64,000 nucleotides of DNA from an uncultured cyanobacterium (GTDB lineage: Bacteria > Cyanobacteriota > Cyanobacteriia > Cyanobacteriales > Nostocaceae): assembly GCA_903903925.1 (NCBI GenBank), contig CAIVAU010000112.1, positions 1 through 64,000 of the forward strand. Direction: 5' to 3'. Positions 25,036 to 32,921 of this stretch are shown here, in pieces (position 1 is the first letter of the stretch; the number at the start of each line of letters is the position of its first letter). Below the pieces are notes generated by a model. The model did no database searches and was not told where the DNA came from. It was given only the letters and a program-made list of their open reading frames with translations. The translations under genes and the position numbers were made by a program.

Positions 25036-25788
25036 TCACTTCTGCACTAAAGTGATAACAACATCACCAACATTAACAGGACTGATATAATTGTTATTAC
25101 CAAATGCTGCTGTATCAGCATTATTTTTTTGCAGGACAAAGATAATCTCGTAATTATATCCTGGTGCAAAAGCCGTAGTTGGAATAGTTACTGGTGGGTT
25201 AGGGGGAATAACCTTTGCTCCAGTTCCAGTTCCTGTTGCTTTTAATGTTGTAATTATTTGACTCGTGCCTTTTTCGACATTGTACAATTCAATAAATAGT
25301 ACGCTTGGGGTTAGTGTGCTTGGGTTTTGATTATATCCATAGTCAAAATTGACTGTCACTGATTTGAGGTTGTTAATTTGTGATTGTGTAAATTTGGGAG
25401 TTTGAGGAGAAACAGCATATGCAGTGCCTGTAGTCATACCAAGAAAACCGTAGTCTGATATGAATGAATTAAAAAGGGGCAAACTAGGCGGTGACTTAAC
25501 TTCCCCATTGTGATACTGAAAATCTGTTACGGGAATAATGATATTGATTGTGGCACTAGGAGATGCTGTGTCTAAAAACGTACCAAATTGGTCAAGTGTA
25601 TTTGTATTAACGGTATCTGGTACAATTAGACTAGGTTCCGATGTATTTGCGGAACTTTGTGCAATCAAAAGTGGTGGGATTTTTTGAGTTAAAATGTGCT
25701 GTTTAGCTCGTGTTGGAAGTGCAAACGTACCTGTTACTAAAGCAGTTAGAGCAAGTATACTAAGCAGGCGAAATTTGATGAAACGCAT
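25036..25788 (-). CDS. Exported protein, beta-rich, unknown function
   Basis: A 250 aa protein with an N-terminal signal peptide (MRFIKFRLLSILALTALVTG, cleavage near TRA). A long mature domain contains short beta strands, many Thr, Asn and Pro, and no Cys. It starts after a good GGAGAAG ribosome site (minus strand, about 25798). There is no recognised motif. Like its two neighbours it is probably periplasmic or surface-exposed. Confidence 0.75.
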   Translation of the reverse strand: MRFIKFRLLSILALTALVTGTFALPTRAKQHILTQKIPPLLIAQSSANTSEPSLIVPDTVNTNTLDQFGTFLDTASPSATINIIIPVTDFQYHNGEVKSPPSLPLFNSFISDYGFLGMTTGTAYAVSPQTPKFTQSQINNLKSVTVNFDYGYNQNPSTLTPSVLFIELYNVEKGTSQIITTLKATGTGTGAKVIPPNPPVTIPTTAFAPGYNYEIIFVLQKNNADTAAFGNNNYISPVNVGDVVITLVQK

Positions 25789-26365
25789 AATAACTTCTCC
25801 TTATTTCATCCCAAAAAATTGTCTGTAAATACCACGCTTACTTAGGGTTATCACCCGTCAGGTGCTACGAATAGTAGACTTGATTCCGTAACGAGCGTAG
25901 CAAGTAGGCAATGAGTATCAATTTTCTTGCTACCCGATTAAGAGTCTTAGCTTAGAATAAGACTTGAGTGTAAAAGCTAGGTAATCAAACAATTATTAGA
26001 ATGTTACTAGAAGGTTAAGATTTACTTTTGATTGGGATTGGCACTGCGCCATGCATTTATGCGATCCGCCCTTCATGCAGAATCAGGTAGTTATCTATTG
26101 TGAGGCTACGTAACTTCGGTAGAATTTCGTCGCGTCGTCGTCCGAGGTTGGGGAATCGGGCGATTCTAGCAAATTTAACGTCCAGCTTGCTCAAAATTTA
26201 CTAACGCTGTTTTGGGGATCAAGTATTGGACTTCCCCCATTGGAATTTGCCGAATTTGAGTCTGAAGTCATTTGCCTCATCGAGTTGGACACATACAGAA
26301 TTACACTCAAATCCGATAAAATTATCTCGTTGGTTGTATAATTCTGCTGAAAGGAGTGAACCAAG
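25789..26365. other. Intergenic region with toxin remnant
   Basis: These 577 bp hold the upstream region of the exported-protein gene and a decayed ParE-like coding remnant (26057-26197). The rest shows no gene. Confidence 0.6.
26057..26197 (-). pseudogene. ParE/RelE-family toxin remnant
   Basis: A 46-codon frame with no usable start reads ...FARIARFPNLGRRRDEILPK then LRSLTIDNYLILHEGRIA and stop. The pattern P-N-L-G-R-x-R-D-E-x-L-P-x-L-R-S is typical of the middle of ParE toxins. The N-terminal half is missing, and after the stop the expected C-terminal motif is only echoed (MHGAV). No antitoxin gene is next to it. Confidence 0.7.
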
Positions 26366-26773
26366 ATGAGTATTAATTTTGCAAAGCTTTTGTCCATATT
26401 CTCCACTACACTAACCCTTGCGGCCCTCTTTCCAGCAATTGCCACAGCACAATCCCCCACACCTGATTCTGGTACACCTTCTGAACCCACCTCAACAATC
26501 GTTCCGACTAGACCCACTAAAATACGCTTAGACAAACTTCCTGCAACACAACGGTCAGCGGTTCAAGCTTTACAGAGAGAAAGGATCACACAAATTGTTG
26601 GACTGTTAGACGAAAATCAAAAATCCAAATTTTTTGATTCACTGCGTAAAGGTCACAAAGTGAGTACGGCTATTGAAGATCTGAAATTGAATCCAGACTT
26701 GCAAACTCGTGTTGATGCAATTATGAGTGAGTACGATAACAAAATAAGATCTGTTGCGACGGGACAACCATGA
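26366..26773 (+). CDS. Small exported helical protein
   Basis: A 135 aa protein with a signal peptide (hydrophobic TTLTLAALFPAIATA, cleavage after ATAQ). A Pro/Thr-rich stretch follows, then an alpha-helical C-terminal part (QRERITQIVGLLDENQKSKF). Its stop overlaps the next start (ATGA), so the two are translationally coupled. A good ribosome site (AAAGGAG, 26350-26356) supports the start. It loosely recalls small periplasmic helical proteins, but no family can be named. Confidence 0.75.
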   Translation: MSINFAKLLSIFSTTLTLAALFPAIATAQSPTPDSGTPSEPTSTIVPTRPTKIRLDKLPATQRSAVQALQRERITQIVGLLDENQKSKFFDSLRKGHKVSTAIEDLKLNPDLQTRVDAIMSEYDNKIRSVATGQP

Positions 26774-27708
26774 CAATCCATGCAACAGCTAACACCAAGG
26801 ACGACAGCACCATAGCATGTGTATCATTATTTCCCTCAATGCTTGAGAACTCCACAGTCAAACTAGGCTATCGACCCCAAGCAGCAGACACGAGTATTGA
26901 AGCTGATATTTATTTATTTAACAGGCTGCGGCAACTCTCTCTCAAACAAAGAGTCGAAATAGCTGCGACACATGATCGCGGAGTGAGAAAACTGTGCCTT
27001 GCTGGCATCAAATGGCGGCTAAAGTCTGTACCTATCGAAGAAATCCGCTTGGTGTTTGCTCATGCAGTCCTAGCAGAAAAATTCCATCCTGATTTCAAGC
27101 CAACTGGTGTTGATGAAAAAATGTGGATTCAAGATTCCATAGCCTTAGCTGGTGAACTCCACCAACTACTAGAGTCAATTAACATACTATACTACGTGAG
27201 TGGGGGTGTTGCCAGTTCAATTCACGGGGAAGCTCGTTCAACTCGTGATTTAGACTTGGTAGTTCAGATTCAAGTCAGTCAGGTTGACCAATTGGTAGCG
27301 ATACTGGAAGCAGCTTCCTTTTACTGTCCGGTAGGGGCAGTAGAGGATTTGAGGCTTGGGCGAAATAGAATGCTCAATATTACTCATACTGAAACAATAG
27401 CGAACGCTGACCTCTATGTCATGGACAATTCTCCTTTTGCCTCCTCCCAAATGTCACGTAGAAGGCTGTTGGACATGGAAGGGATACCGAGATTTTGGAT
27501 TGCCTCGCCGGAAGATACTATTTTGCAAAAGTTACTTTGGGGAAGGGGAAGCGAATCTGACAAACAGTGGCGAGATGTTCTGGGGATACTGAAACTGCAA
27601 CCTGCCAGTTTAGACTATGGCTATCTCACAGAATGGGCTAAACGCTTGTCCCTATTTGATGCGTTGAGTCAAGCATTCACTGAGGGGGGAGTGGGGAGTG
27701 GGGAGTGA
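26770..27708 (+). CDS. Nucleotidyltransferase-like protein
   Basis: A 312 aa protein. Residues 110-260 resemble minimal nucleotidyltransferases: VSGGVASSIHGEARSTRDLD gives the Gly-Gly-x-Ala/Ser motif and the D-x-D pair (DLDLVV), with a further Asp in NADLYV. The N-terminal 100 residues are helical (LRQLSLKQRVEIAATHDRG). It may act on RNA or small molecules, or belong to an AbiEii-like toxin group, but the target is unknown. It overlaps the exported protein gene by 4 bp. The C-terminus ends in a repeat-derived GGVGSGE, where a GGGGAGT-type tandem repeat runs into the frame. Confidence 0.7.
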   Translation: MTIHATANTKDDSTIACVSLFPSMLENSTVKLGYRPQAADTSIEADIYLFNRLRQLSLKQRVEIAATHDRGVRKLCLAGIKWRLKSVPIEEIRLVFAHAVLAEKFHPDFKPTGVDEKMWIQDSIALAGELHQLLESINILYYVSGGVASSIHGEARSTRDLDLVVQIQVSQVDQLVAILEAASFYCPVGAVEDLRLGRNRMLNITHTETIANADLYVMDNSPFASSQMSRRRLLDMEGIPRFWIASPEDTILQKLLWGRGSESDKQWRDVLGILKLQPASLDYGYLTEWAKRLSLFDALSQAFTEGGVGSGE

Positions 27709-27903
27709 GGAATAAAGATAAAAGTAAAAATTTAGTAGCCTCTCCCCAATTTTATGACTCTTTCTTTTTAATATCTTGTTGTGAAGTGGCTATACCATGT
27801 TTAGATTTTTTTTGAAATGTATGTAAAAGCTATGCTAGTGTATAGCCCCATAAATAAATTCCCATTCTTTACCTTTCACTAAAAACATTACCCTATAAGC
27901 ATC

Positions 27904-28131
27904 ATGAGAATTAACACCGACGGAAAAATCACCATTCCTCCCGACATTCAACAAAAGCTGGGACTTTTACCAGGGACAGAAATCCAGCTTGAAGTCATTG
28001 ATGATACTCTTCATATCCGCAAGCAAGCATCTCCTAACCAAGGAGCACAACTTATTGCTGCTATGCGGGGCAAAGCAACGAGTGGTCTGAGTACTGACGA
28101 AATTATGCGACTAACCCGCGAAAACCCATGA
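27904..28131 (+). CDS. AbrB/SpoVT-type antitoxin
   Basis: A 75 aa protein with an N-terminal swapped-hairpin DNA-binding domain (MRINTDGKITIPPDIQQKLG, LPGTEIQLEVIDDTLHIRK) and a short C-terminal part that would bind a toxin (STDEIMRLTREN). This is the antitoxin type usually paired with PIN (VapC) toxins. Its stop overlaps the start of a PIN-domain frame (ATGA). The partner is internally deleted, so the antitoxin probably no longer has a working toxin here. Confidence 0.88.
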   Translation: MRINTDGKITIPPDIQQKLGLLPGTEIQLEVIDDTLHIRKQASPNQGAQLIAAMRGKATSGLSTDEIMRLTRENP

Positions 28132-28349
28132 CTGACATCCTGGTGGATAGCAACGTGATCTTGGATCTCCTCACTGAAGACCCCCAATGGTTTCAGTGGT
28201 CAGATCAAATGCTCACCGAATACGCCAATCGGGGACATTTGGTGATCAACCCAATCATTTACAAAAGAAGGGAGACCTTAGCAGGGAGCAGGGAGCATGT
28301 CAACCGTTACCGCACGTACTTTCCATCAGTGCAACTAATTACGCCATAG
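28128..28349 (+). pseudogene. Internally deleted PIN-domain (VapC-type) toxin
   Basis: A frame of 73 codons. The start is a normal PIN N-terminus (MTDILVDSNVILDLLTEDPQ, with the first catalytic Asp), reaching NPIIY. The end (NRYRTYFPSVQLITP) matches a normal VapC C-terminus. The middle, usually about 70-80 residues with the other catalytic acids, is replaced by 25 or so bp of repeat-like sequence (AGCAGGGAGCAGGGAGCA). The toxin should be inactive. The repeat shares 17 bp with one at 43627-43643. Confidence 0.75.
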
Positions 28350-28413
28350 ACGCCAATTTCCATCACCTAAAGCCAAAATGTATTTATTTATACCAATTTT
28401 CTAGCAATTGTGT

Positions 28414-30153
28414 CTAAGATATTACACTGAACAGAATCTGACGCAGTCGCGTAATTGCCTGGAGTTGATTATCGCCGGTTGCCTGCACTTGGGATAACAC
28501 TTCTACAATTGAATGCAGCTTCTGCTTTAACCCATCTAGGGCATCCTGAAGTGGTTGTAGTGCTTCTTGATATAGATTCACCCGACCCCTAGATTCTGCT
28601 GTTACTGTTCGCAGAGATAACAAATCTTGCTCCAGCGTTTGCATTTCCTGACGCTTCATCTCTCGCTGTTGGGTTTGCTCTTCAATCATTAACAGTGCTT
28701 GCTCAACGCTAGCACGTATCTGCTCAATCTCACGTTCCAGGTTTTGCAGTTCCTCTAACTTTTGTTTTTCCTCCTCTTCAATGTGCGCAAGAATTGGTCT
28801 CAGATGACTGCTTTGATGATCGTGTTCATTGCCAACAATATTTCCTTGCCGCCTTTGCAGGACCATTTGGTGTTGCTTGATCAACTCTTGCTGTTCGAGT
28901 AAATTACGGCGTTGTCCTACTAACGTTTGGTTTAGCATTTGATAGAGGTCTTTTTCCTCTGCTAGTTCTGCTGCTAATTGGCTGCTTTCTGACTCCGAGG
29001 CTTGGTTAAGCTTTTGTTGCAGTTGTTCAATAGTTTCTTGCTTGTATGTCAGTTCGTGTTCCTGATCATTGACAAAGCTAGACCCCAAAACCAACTTATC
29101 CTCCAAGTCTTCTACTGTCTTTTGCAGTTCTTCTAAAGACATTTTCCCTAAAGCCGCTATATTAACCGGCTCGTGATGAATTCTATTAACAGAGATTGCA
29201 GCCCAGGATTGAATTTGCTGATATAACTTTTTCTGAGATAGCAAATCCTCTTTTAGCATCCGGGCATACTCTTGCTTGCCGTTAAGAATAGCTGTATTTA
29301 CCTTTAAATCTGCTGCTTGTTGCTCCACAGAATTTTGGAATTGTTGCCATTCATTTTGACATTCAACAAAAATTTGCGCCAACCGTTCAATTTCGACCTG
29401 CTGCTGATCAACTATAGTTCTTTGCTGCTCTAGTTGTTGCCAGTGTGGGTTAAGTAAAGCTTGCTGAAGAGCCACCATTTCAAAGGCAAAGTTCAGGTGT
29501 TCTTGCACTTTTTCTGTAGGAGAAACGCTGCTGGAGAGGCGGTCAAGTAATTCTTTTAATACCTGACTTTGCTCTTGATCCAATACCATCCCCTGCTGAG
29601 ACTCTGCCTTATGCTCCTCTAGACGACGCTGTTCTCCCCGCAAGTGATCCCAAGCTCCTTCCAAGTCTTTGCGGTTGCGTTCTATTTCTTCTCGTAGTTG
29701 TGCAATCTCCCCATAAGAGGTTTCAACTTCTTGCTTTTGTGCCTCTACACGTTGAACGTCATCCTCCATTTGTTGCAGTTGTTCCAAGCGCACTTCCATA
29801 TCCATTTCGCGGCGATTTAGCTCTTGCGCTTGAAATGTCAACGACTGCTTCCACTGATCAATTTCTTCTTCCTTAAGCTTAAATTTCTCCAACTGCCGGG
29901 AAAAATTTTGCAAGATATTAACTAACGGACGCCCTGCTTCTTGAATCCGTTGTACTTGACGATTCGGATTTAGTTCAACCAGTATGAGTATTCCATCATT
30001 TAATTTGCTGGCTTCATCCGCAGTCATCACTTCTTCCGACACTATACTCCAACACTGGTCTGTCCGCTGGCAAGCCAGCAGTTTCAGTTCGGTTTTGCTT
30101 CCACCACTTAGTAAGCCGCCTTTTTGTTTTTGTACTTCTGCTAAATATAGCAC
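28414..30153 (-). CDS. hmpF: HmpF, coiled-coil pilus motility protein
   Basis: A 579 aa protein. The first 70 residues are globular (MLYLAEVQKQKGGLLSGGS); the rest is nearly continuous Gln/Glu/Leu-rich coiled coil. Divergent position next to hmpA, length and coiled-coil design match HmpF of filamentous cyanobacteria, which is needed for type IV pilus function and hormogonium motility. It is transcribed away from hmpA-E across a 442 bp region. No membrane segment is visible. It is likely a cytoplasmic filament-like or scaffold protein at the cell junction where pili sit. Confidence 0.88.
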   Translation of the reverse strand: MLYLAEVQKQKGGLLSGGSKTELKLLACQRTDQCWSIVSEEVMTADEASKLNDGILILVELNPNRQVQRIQEAGRPLVNILQNFSRQLEKFKLKEEEIDQWKQSLTFQAQELNRREMDMEVRLEQLQQMEDDVQRVEAQKQEVETSYGEIAQLREEIERNRKDLEGAWDHLRGEQRRLEEHKAESQQGMVLDQEQSQVLKELLDRLSSSVSPTEKVQEHLNFAFEMVALQQALLNPHWQQLEQQRTIVDQQQVEIERLAQIFVECQNEWQQFQNSVEQQAADLKVNTAILNGKQEYARMLKEDLLSQKKLYQQIQSWAAISVNRIHHEPVNIAALGKMSLEELQKTVEDLEDKLVLGSSFVNDQEHELTYKQETIEQLQQKLNQASESESSQLAAELAEEKDLYQMLNQTLVGQRRNLLEQQELIKQHQMVLQRRQGNIVGNEHDHQSSHLRPILAHIEEEEKQKLEELQNLEREIEQIRASVEQALLMIEEQTQQREMKRQEMQTLEQDLLSLRTVTAESRGRVNLYQEALQPLQDALDGLKQKLHSIVEVLSQVQATGDNQLQAITRLRQILFSVIS

Positions 30154-30407
30154 ACCGCTAATCCCTTTTGATGTACTTGACTGTGTTCTAGGCTATACCT
30201 TAAGTAATTGTTTTACTTTGGCTTATTAAACTTGCGTCTAGGAAAACAAGACTAACCAAATTAACTATATAAGTGAGATATCGCATGCTAAAATTTATAG
30301 AATCCAACTATCACATCTCTATATCTTGTGCTGAATGCAGTCAAGATGACTACCGTATTATCACTAGCTTGGTTATAGTATATTAAAAAGATTTTAAATT
30401 GATGGAG

Positions 30408-30455
30408 ATTGGGGATTGGGGATTGGGGATTGGGGATTGGGGATTGGGGATTGGG
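30408..30455. repeat. Tandem heptamer repeat ATTGGGG
   Basis: About seven exact copies in a row, a class of short tandem repeats known from heterocystous cyanobacteria. Confidence 0.95.
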
Positions 30456-30500
30456 CAGTAGTGAAGAACAGATCAGGTGTCGAGAAATTGCCAATTTATA

Positions 30501-30570
30501 CCCCCTGCTCCCCGACTCCCCGACTCCCCTGGTCCCCTGCTCCCCGACTCCCCACTCCCCCACTCCCCCT
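30501..30570. repeat. CTCCCC(GA/CA) tandem repeat block
   Basis: Imperfect copies of TCCCCGAC and related units over 70 bp, ending 6 bp before the AAGGAG site of hmpA. Confidence 0.85.
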
Positions 30571-30595
30571 TTAATAAGGAGCGCTTTATAGCTAA

Positions 30596-31909
30596 ATGCA
30601 GGGAAATTTAAATGAAATTGATATTCGCAGTATCCTGCAATTGATTGAGTTAGGACAACGAACTGGACTACTGTTTGTCGAAGCCTACGGCATTTACAAT
30701 CGCACTAAATCTGGTGAAGAAGTTGCCCTTAGAGATCATTCCTATAACGAGAGACAGCAGTCTTGGTTTGTCTTTTTTCTCAACGGCCAAATTATCTATG
30801 CTGAAGTAGGCGATCGCAGTCTATCCCGGCTATATGATTATTTACGTCATTACAAAATCAAAGTACGACTCGAAGAAATACAACTAGCCTCCTTAACATC
30901 ACTGAATGCACCGGAGTATGGCTATTTGTGGATGCTTTTGGGACAAAATATTCTCAGCCCCACACAGGCTCGCAGTATCATCCACAGATCAGTACACGAA
31001 ACTCTGTTTGACCTGCTAAGCCTACACCAAGGTAGCTTCATTTTCGATCAGGGTGCAACTCTTGTTCCACAATTGACGACTTTGGAGATCACTCCTACCC
31101 TAACCAAAGTTCTTCAGCAGGTGCAAGAATGGAAGCTCCTCTATCCACACATTCAGTCTGCCGATCAATTTCCGGTGCTTGTTGACACTGGACTACAGTC
31201 CTCACTACCAGCAGCAACAGTGAATCAGTTACAACATTGGACAAATGCTAAAATGCCCTTGCGCCAACTAGCTCGCTATCTCAATCGAGATATTTTGACT
31301 GTCGCCAAGGCAATATATCCATACGTGCAAACGGGTTGGGTGCAACTGGTACATTCGGTTACACCCAACGTGGAAACACAAAAACAAGACAGTGGGCTGG
31401 GTCTGGAGAGCAACGACAGGAGGCGGATAGTTTGTATTGACGACGAGACGACATGTGGTGAACTTGTCAAGTCTATTTTGCAGCCCCAAGGGTATGAGAC
31501 GATCGCCCTGAACAATCCCTTAGAAGCACTCAGTCTTGTATTTCAGCTTCAGCCTGATTTAATTTTATGCGACATTGCCATGCCGGAATTGGATGGGTAC
31601 GAAATTTGTGCCATGCTGCGGCAATCTAGAGCATTTCGGCTCATGCCGATTATTATGCTCACCGGTAAAAGTGGGTTTATTGATCAAACTAGAGCCAGAA
31701 TGGTAGGGGCTACAGATTATTTAACAAAACCATTTGGGCACAATGAGTTACTCATACTCGTAGAGAAATATCTCCACTACAGTGGTGTAAAGAATGAAAA
31801 ACAAGACACAAGACTTGTTAATCCGAGCAAAAATGAGGTAAAAAATAGTATCACAGAATCAGCCAGCCTCAGTGAAATCTCATTATCCAGCAATTTCGTG
31901 AAGGAATAG
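30596..31909 (+). CDS. hmpA: HmpA, PatA-like response regulator
   Basis: A 437 aa protein. The N-terminal DUF4388/PATAN-type domain (MQGNLNEIDIRSILQLIELG, TGLLFVEA) is followed by a helical region, then a receiver domain (about 279-400) with phospho-acceptor Asp in ILCDIAMPELDG and Lys in YLTKPFG. This is the PatA/PixG layout. It is the first gene of the hmp chemotaxis operon. AAGGAG lies 14 bp upstream of ATG. By homology with the pix/hmp systems it acts downstream of the CheA hybrid on pilus activity. Confidence 0.9.
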   Translation: MQGNLNEIDIRSILQLIELGQRTGLLFVEAYGIYNRTKSGEEVALRDHSYNERQQSWFVFFLNGQIIYAEVGDRSLSRLYDYLRHYKIKVRLEEIQLASLTSLNAPEYGYLWMLLGQNILSPTQARSIIHRSVHETLFDLLSLHQGSFIFDQGATLVPQLTTLEITPTLTKVLQQVQEWKLLYPHIQSADQFPVLVDTGLQSSLPAATVNQLQHWTNAKMPLRQLARYLNRDILTVAKAIYPYVQTGWVQLVHSVTPNVETQKQDSGLGLESNDRRRIVCIDDETTCGELVKSILQPQGYETIALNNPLEALSLVFQLQPDLILCDIAMPELDGYEICAMLRQSRAFRLMPIIMLTGKSGFIDQTRARMVGATDYLTKPFGHNELLILVEKYLHYSGVKNEKQDTRLVNPSKNEVKNSITESASLSEISLSSNFVKE

Positions 31910-31995
31910 AATTAATTTATACAATAATTGCTTGCGGGGAAATCAGGGAATGTTCTAAAAATGAACGTCTACATCAGGAGGTATATAGACATTTT

Positions 31996-32361
31996 ATGAG
32001 TACAGTTCTGATTGTGGAAGACAGTATTGCGCAAAGGGAGATGATTACGGACCTTCTGAAAGCAAGTGGCTTAACAGTCACCCATGCCTGTGACGGACTA
32101 GAAGCGTTGGAAACCATTCAAACCACTCCTCCCGATTTAGTGGTGCTGGATATTGTCATGCCTCGGATGAACGGCTACGAAGTTTGCCGCCGTTTAAAGT
32201 CTGATCCAAAAACCCAAAATGTCCCCGTCGTGATGTGTTCTTCCAAAGGGGAAGAATTCGATCGTTACTGGGGGATGAAGCAGGGTGCAGATGCATATAT
32301 AGCCAAACCTTTTCAACCGACCGAGTTGGTTGGAACAGTCAAACAACTGCTGCGAGGATAA
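31996..32361 (+). CDS. hmpB: HmpB, CheY-like response regulator
   Basis: A 121 aa single receiver domain. The acidic pocket EDS, phospho-acceptor Asp in VVLDIVMPRMNG, Ser in CSSKG and Lys in YIAKPFQ are all present. It corresponds to PixH/PilH in related loci. It lies 86 bp after hmpA and just before the CheW gene. It receives phosphate from HmpE and either controls or drains the pathway. Confidence 0.92.
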   Translation: MSTVLIVEDSIAQREMITDLLKASGLTVTHACDGLEALETIQTTPPDLVVLDIVMPRMNGYEVCRRLKSDPKTQNVPVVMCSSKGEEFDRYWGMKQGADAYIAKPFQPTELVGTVKQLLRG

Positions 32362-32374
32362 GGATGAACACAAA

Positions 32375-32905
32375 ATGGTCAGTAAACCCGACTTTTTAGG
32401 AGGTAGTGGACAAGACCACTTCCGTCCGGAACTACGAGTAGAAAGTCCGGAAGGTGAGTTACACTTGAGGTTTTACATTCCTTCAAATCAGGAGTTTGCA
32501 CTACTAGCTACAGGTATTCGGGAGGTCATTGAACTAAGTCCTGATAGAATTACTCCCATTCCTAATGCTTCACCGTTGCTTTTGGGTACTCTAAATTTAC
32601 GAGGTCGAGTCATTTGGGTGGCTGACTTAGGTCAATTTTTGGGAGAAGCAACGGCATTAAACACAGATCGAGCAGAAATTTCAGTGATTGCGATCGAGGA
32701 ACAAGACACTATCGTGGGCTTGGCAGTGGAGGAAATTGGTGGTATGGACTGGCTAGATGTACAGAACCTGAAGGCACCAACTCATGTGCCGGATGCTATG
32801 GCGCCTTTTTTGCGAGGAGAGTGGTTAATAGATCCGAAAAAAACACAGTGTCTGCGACTGCTCGATCAGACAGCAATTTTACGAAGTGCTAGGTGGGCAG
32901 GATGA
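32375..32905 (+). CDS. hmpC: HmpC, CheW-like adaptor
   Basis: A 176 aa CheW-domain protein (ALLATGIREVIELSPDRITP, NASPLLLGTLNLRGRVIWVA). It couples the MCP HmpD to the CheA HmpE. An in-frame start at 32330 lies inside hmpB, so ATG 32375 (MVSKPDF), which leaves a 13 bp gap, is chosen. The gene ends 16 bp before hmpD. Confidence 0.9.
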   Translation: MVSKPDFLGGSGQDHFRPELRVESPEGELHLRFYIPSNQEFALLATGIREVIELSPDRITPIPNASPLLLGTLNLRGRVIWVADLGQFLGEATALNTDRAEISVIAIEEQDTIVGLAVEEIGGMDWLDVQNLKAPTHVPDAMAPFLRGEWLIDPKKTQCLRLLDQTAILRSARWAG

Positions 32906-32921
32906 AATTGGGAGATAGGAA

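Larger units (their letters stand above)
30154..30595. other. Divergent hmpF-hmpA region filled with tandem repeats
   Basis: These 442 bp hold the promoters of both directions. A heptamer repeat (ATTGGGG, seven copies, 30408-30455) and a CCCC(G)ACT repeat (30501-30570) fill the part nearest hmpA. No gene is visible. Confidence 0.75.

Noticed and set aside
25789..26040. Riboswitch in the long leader of the exported-protein gene
   Set aside because: Only short imperfect hairpins are present and no known aptamer core could be recognised.
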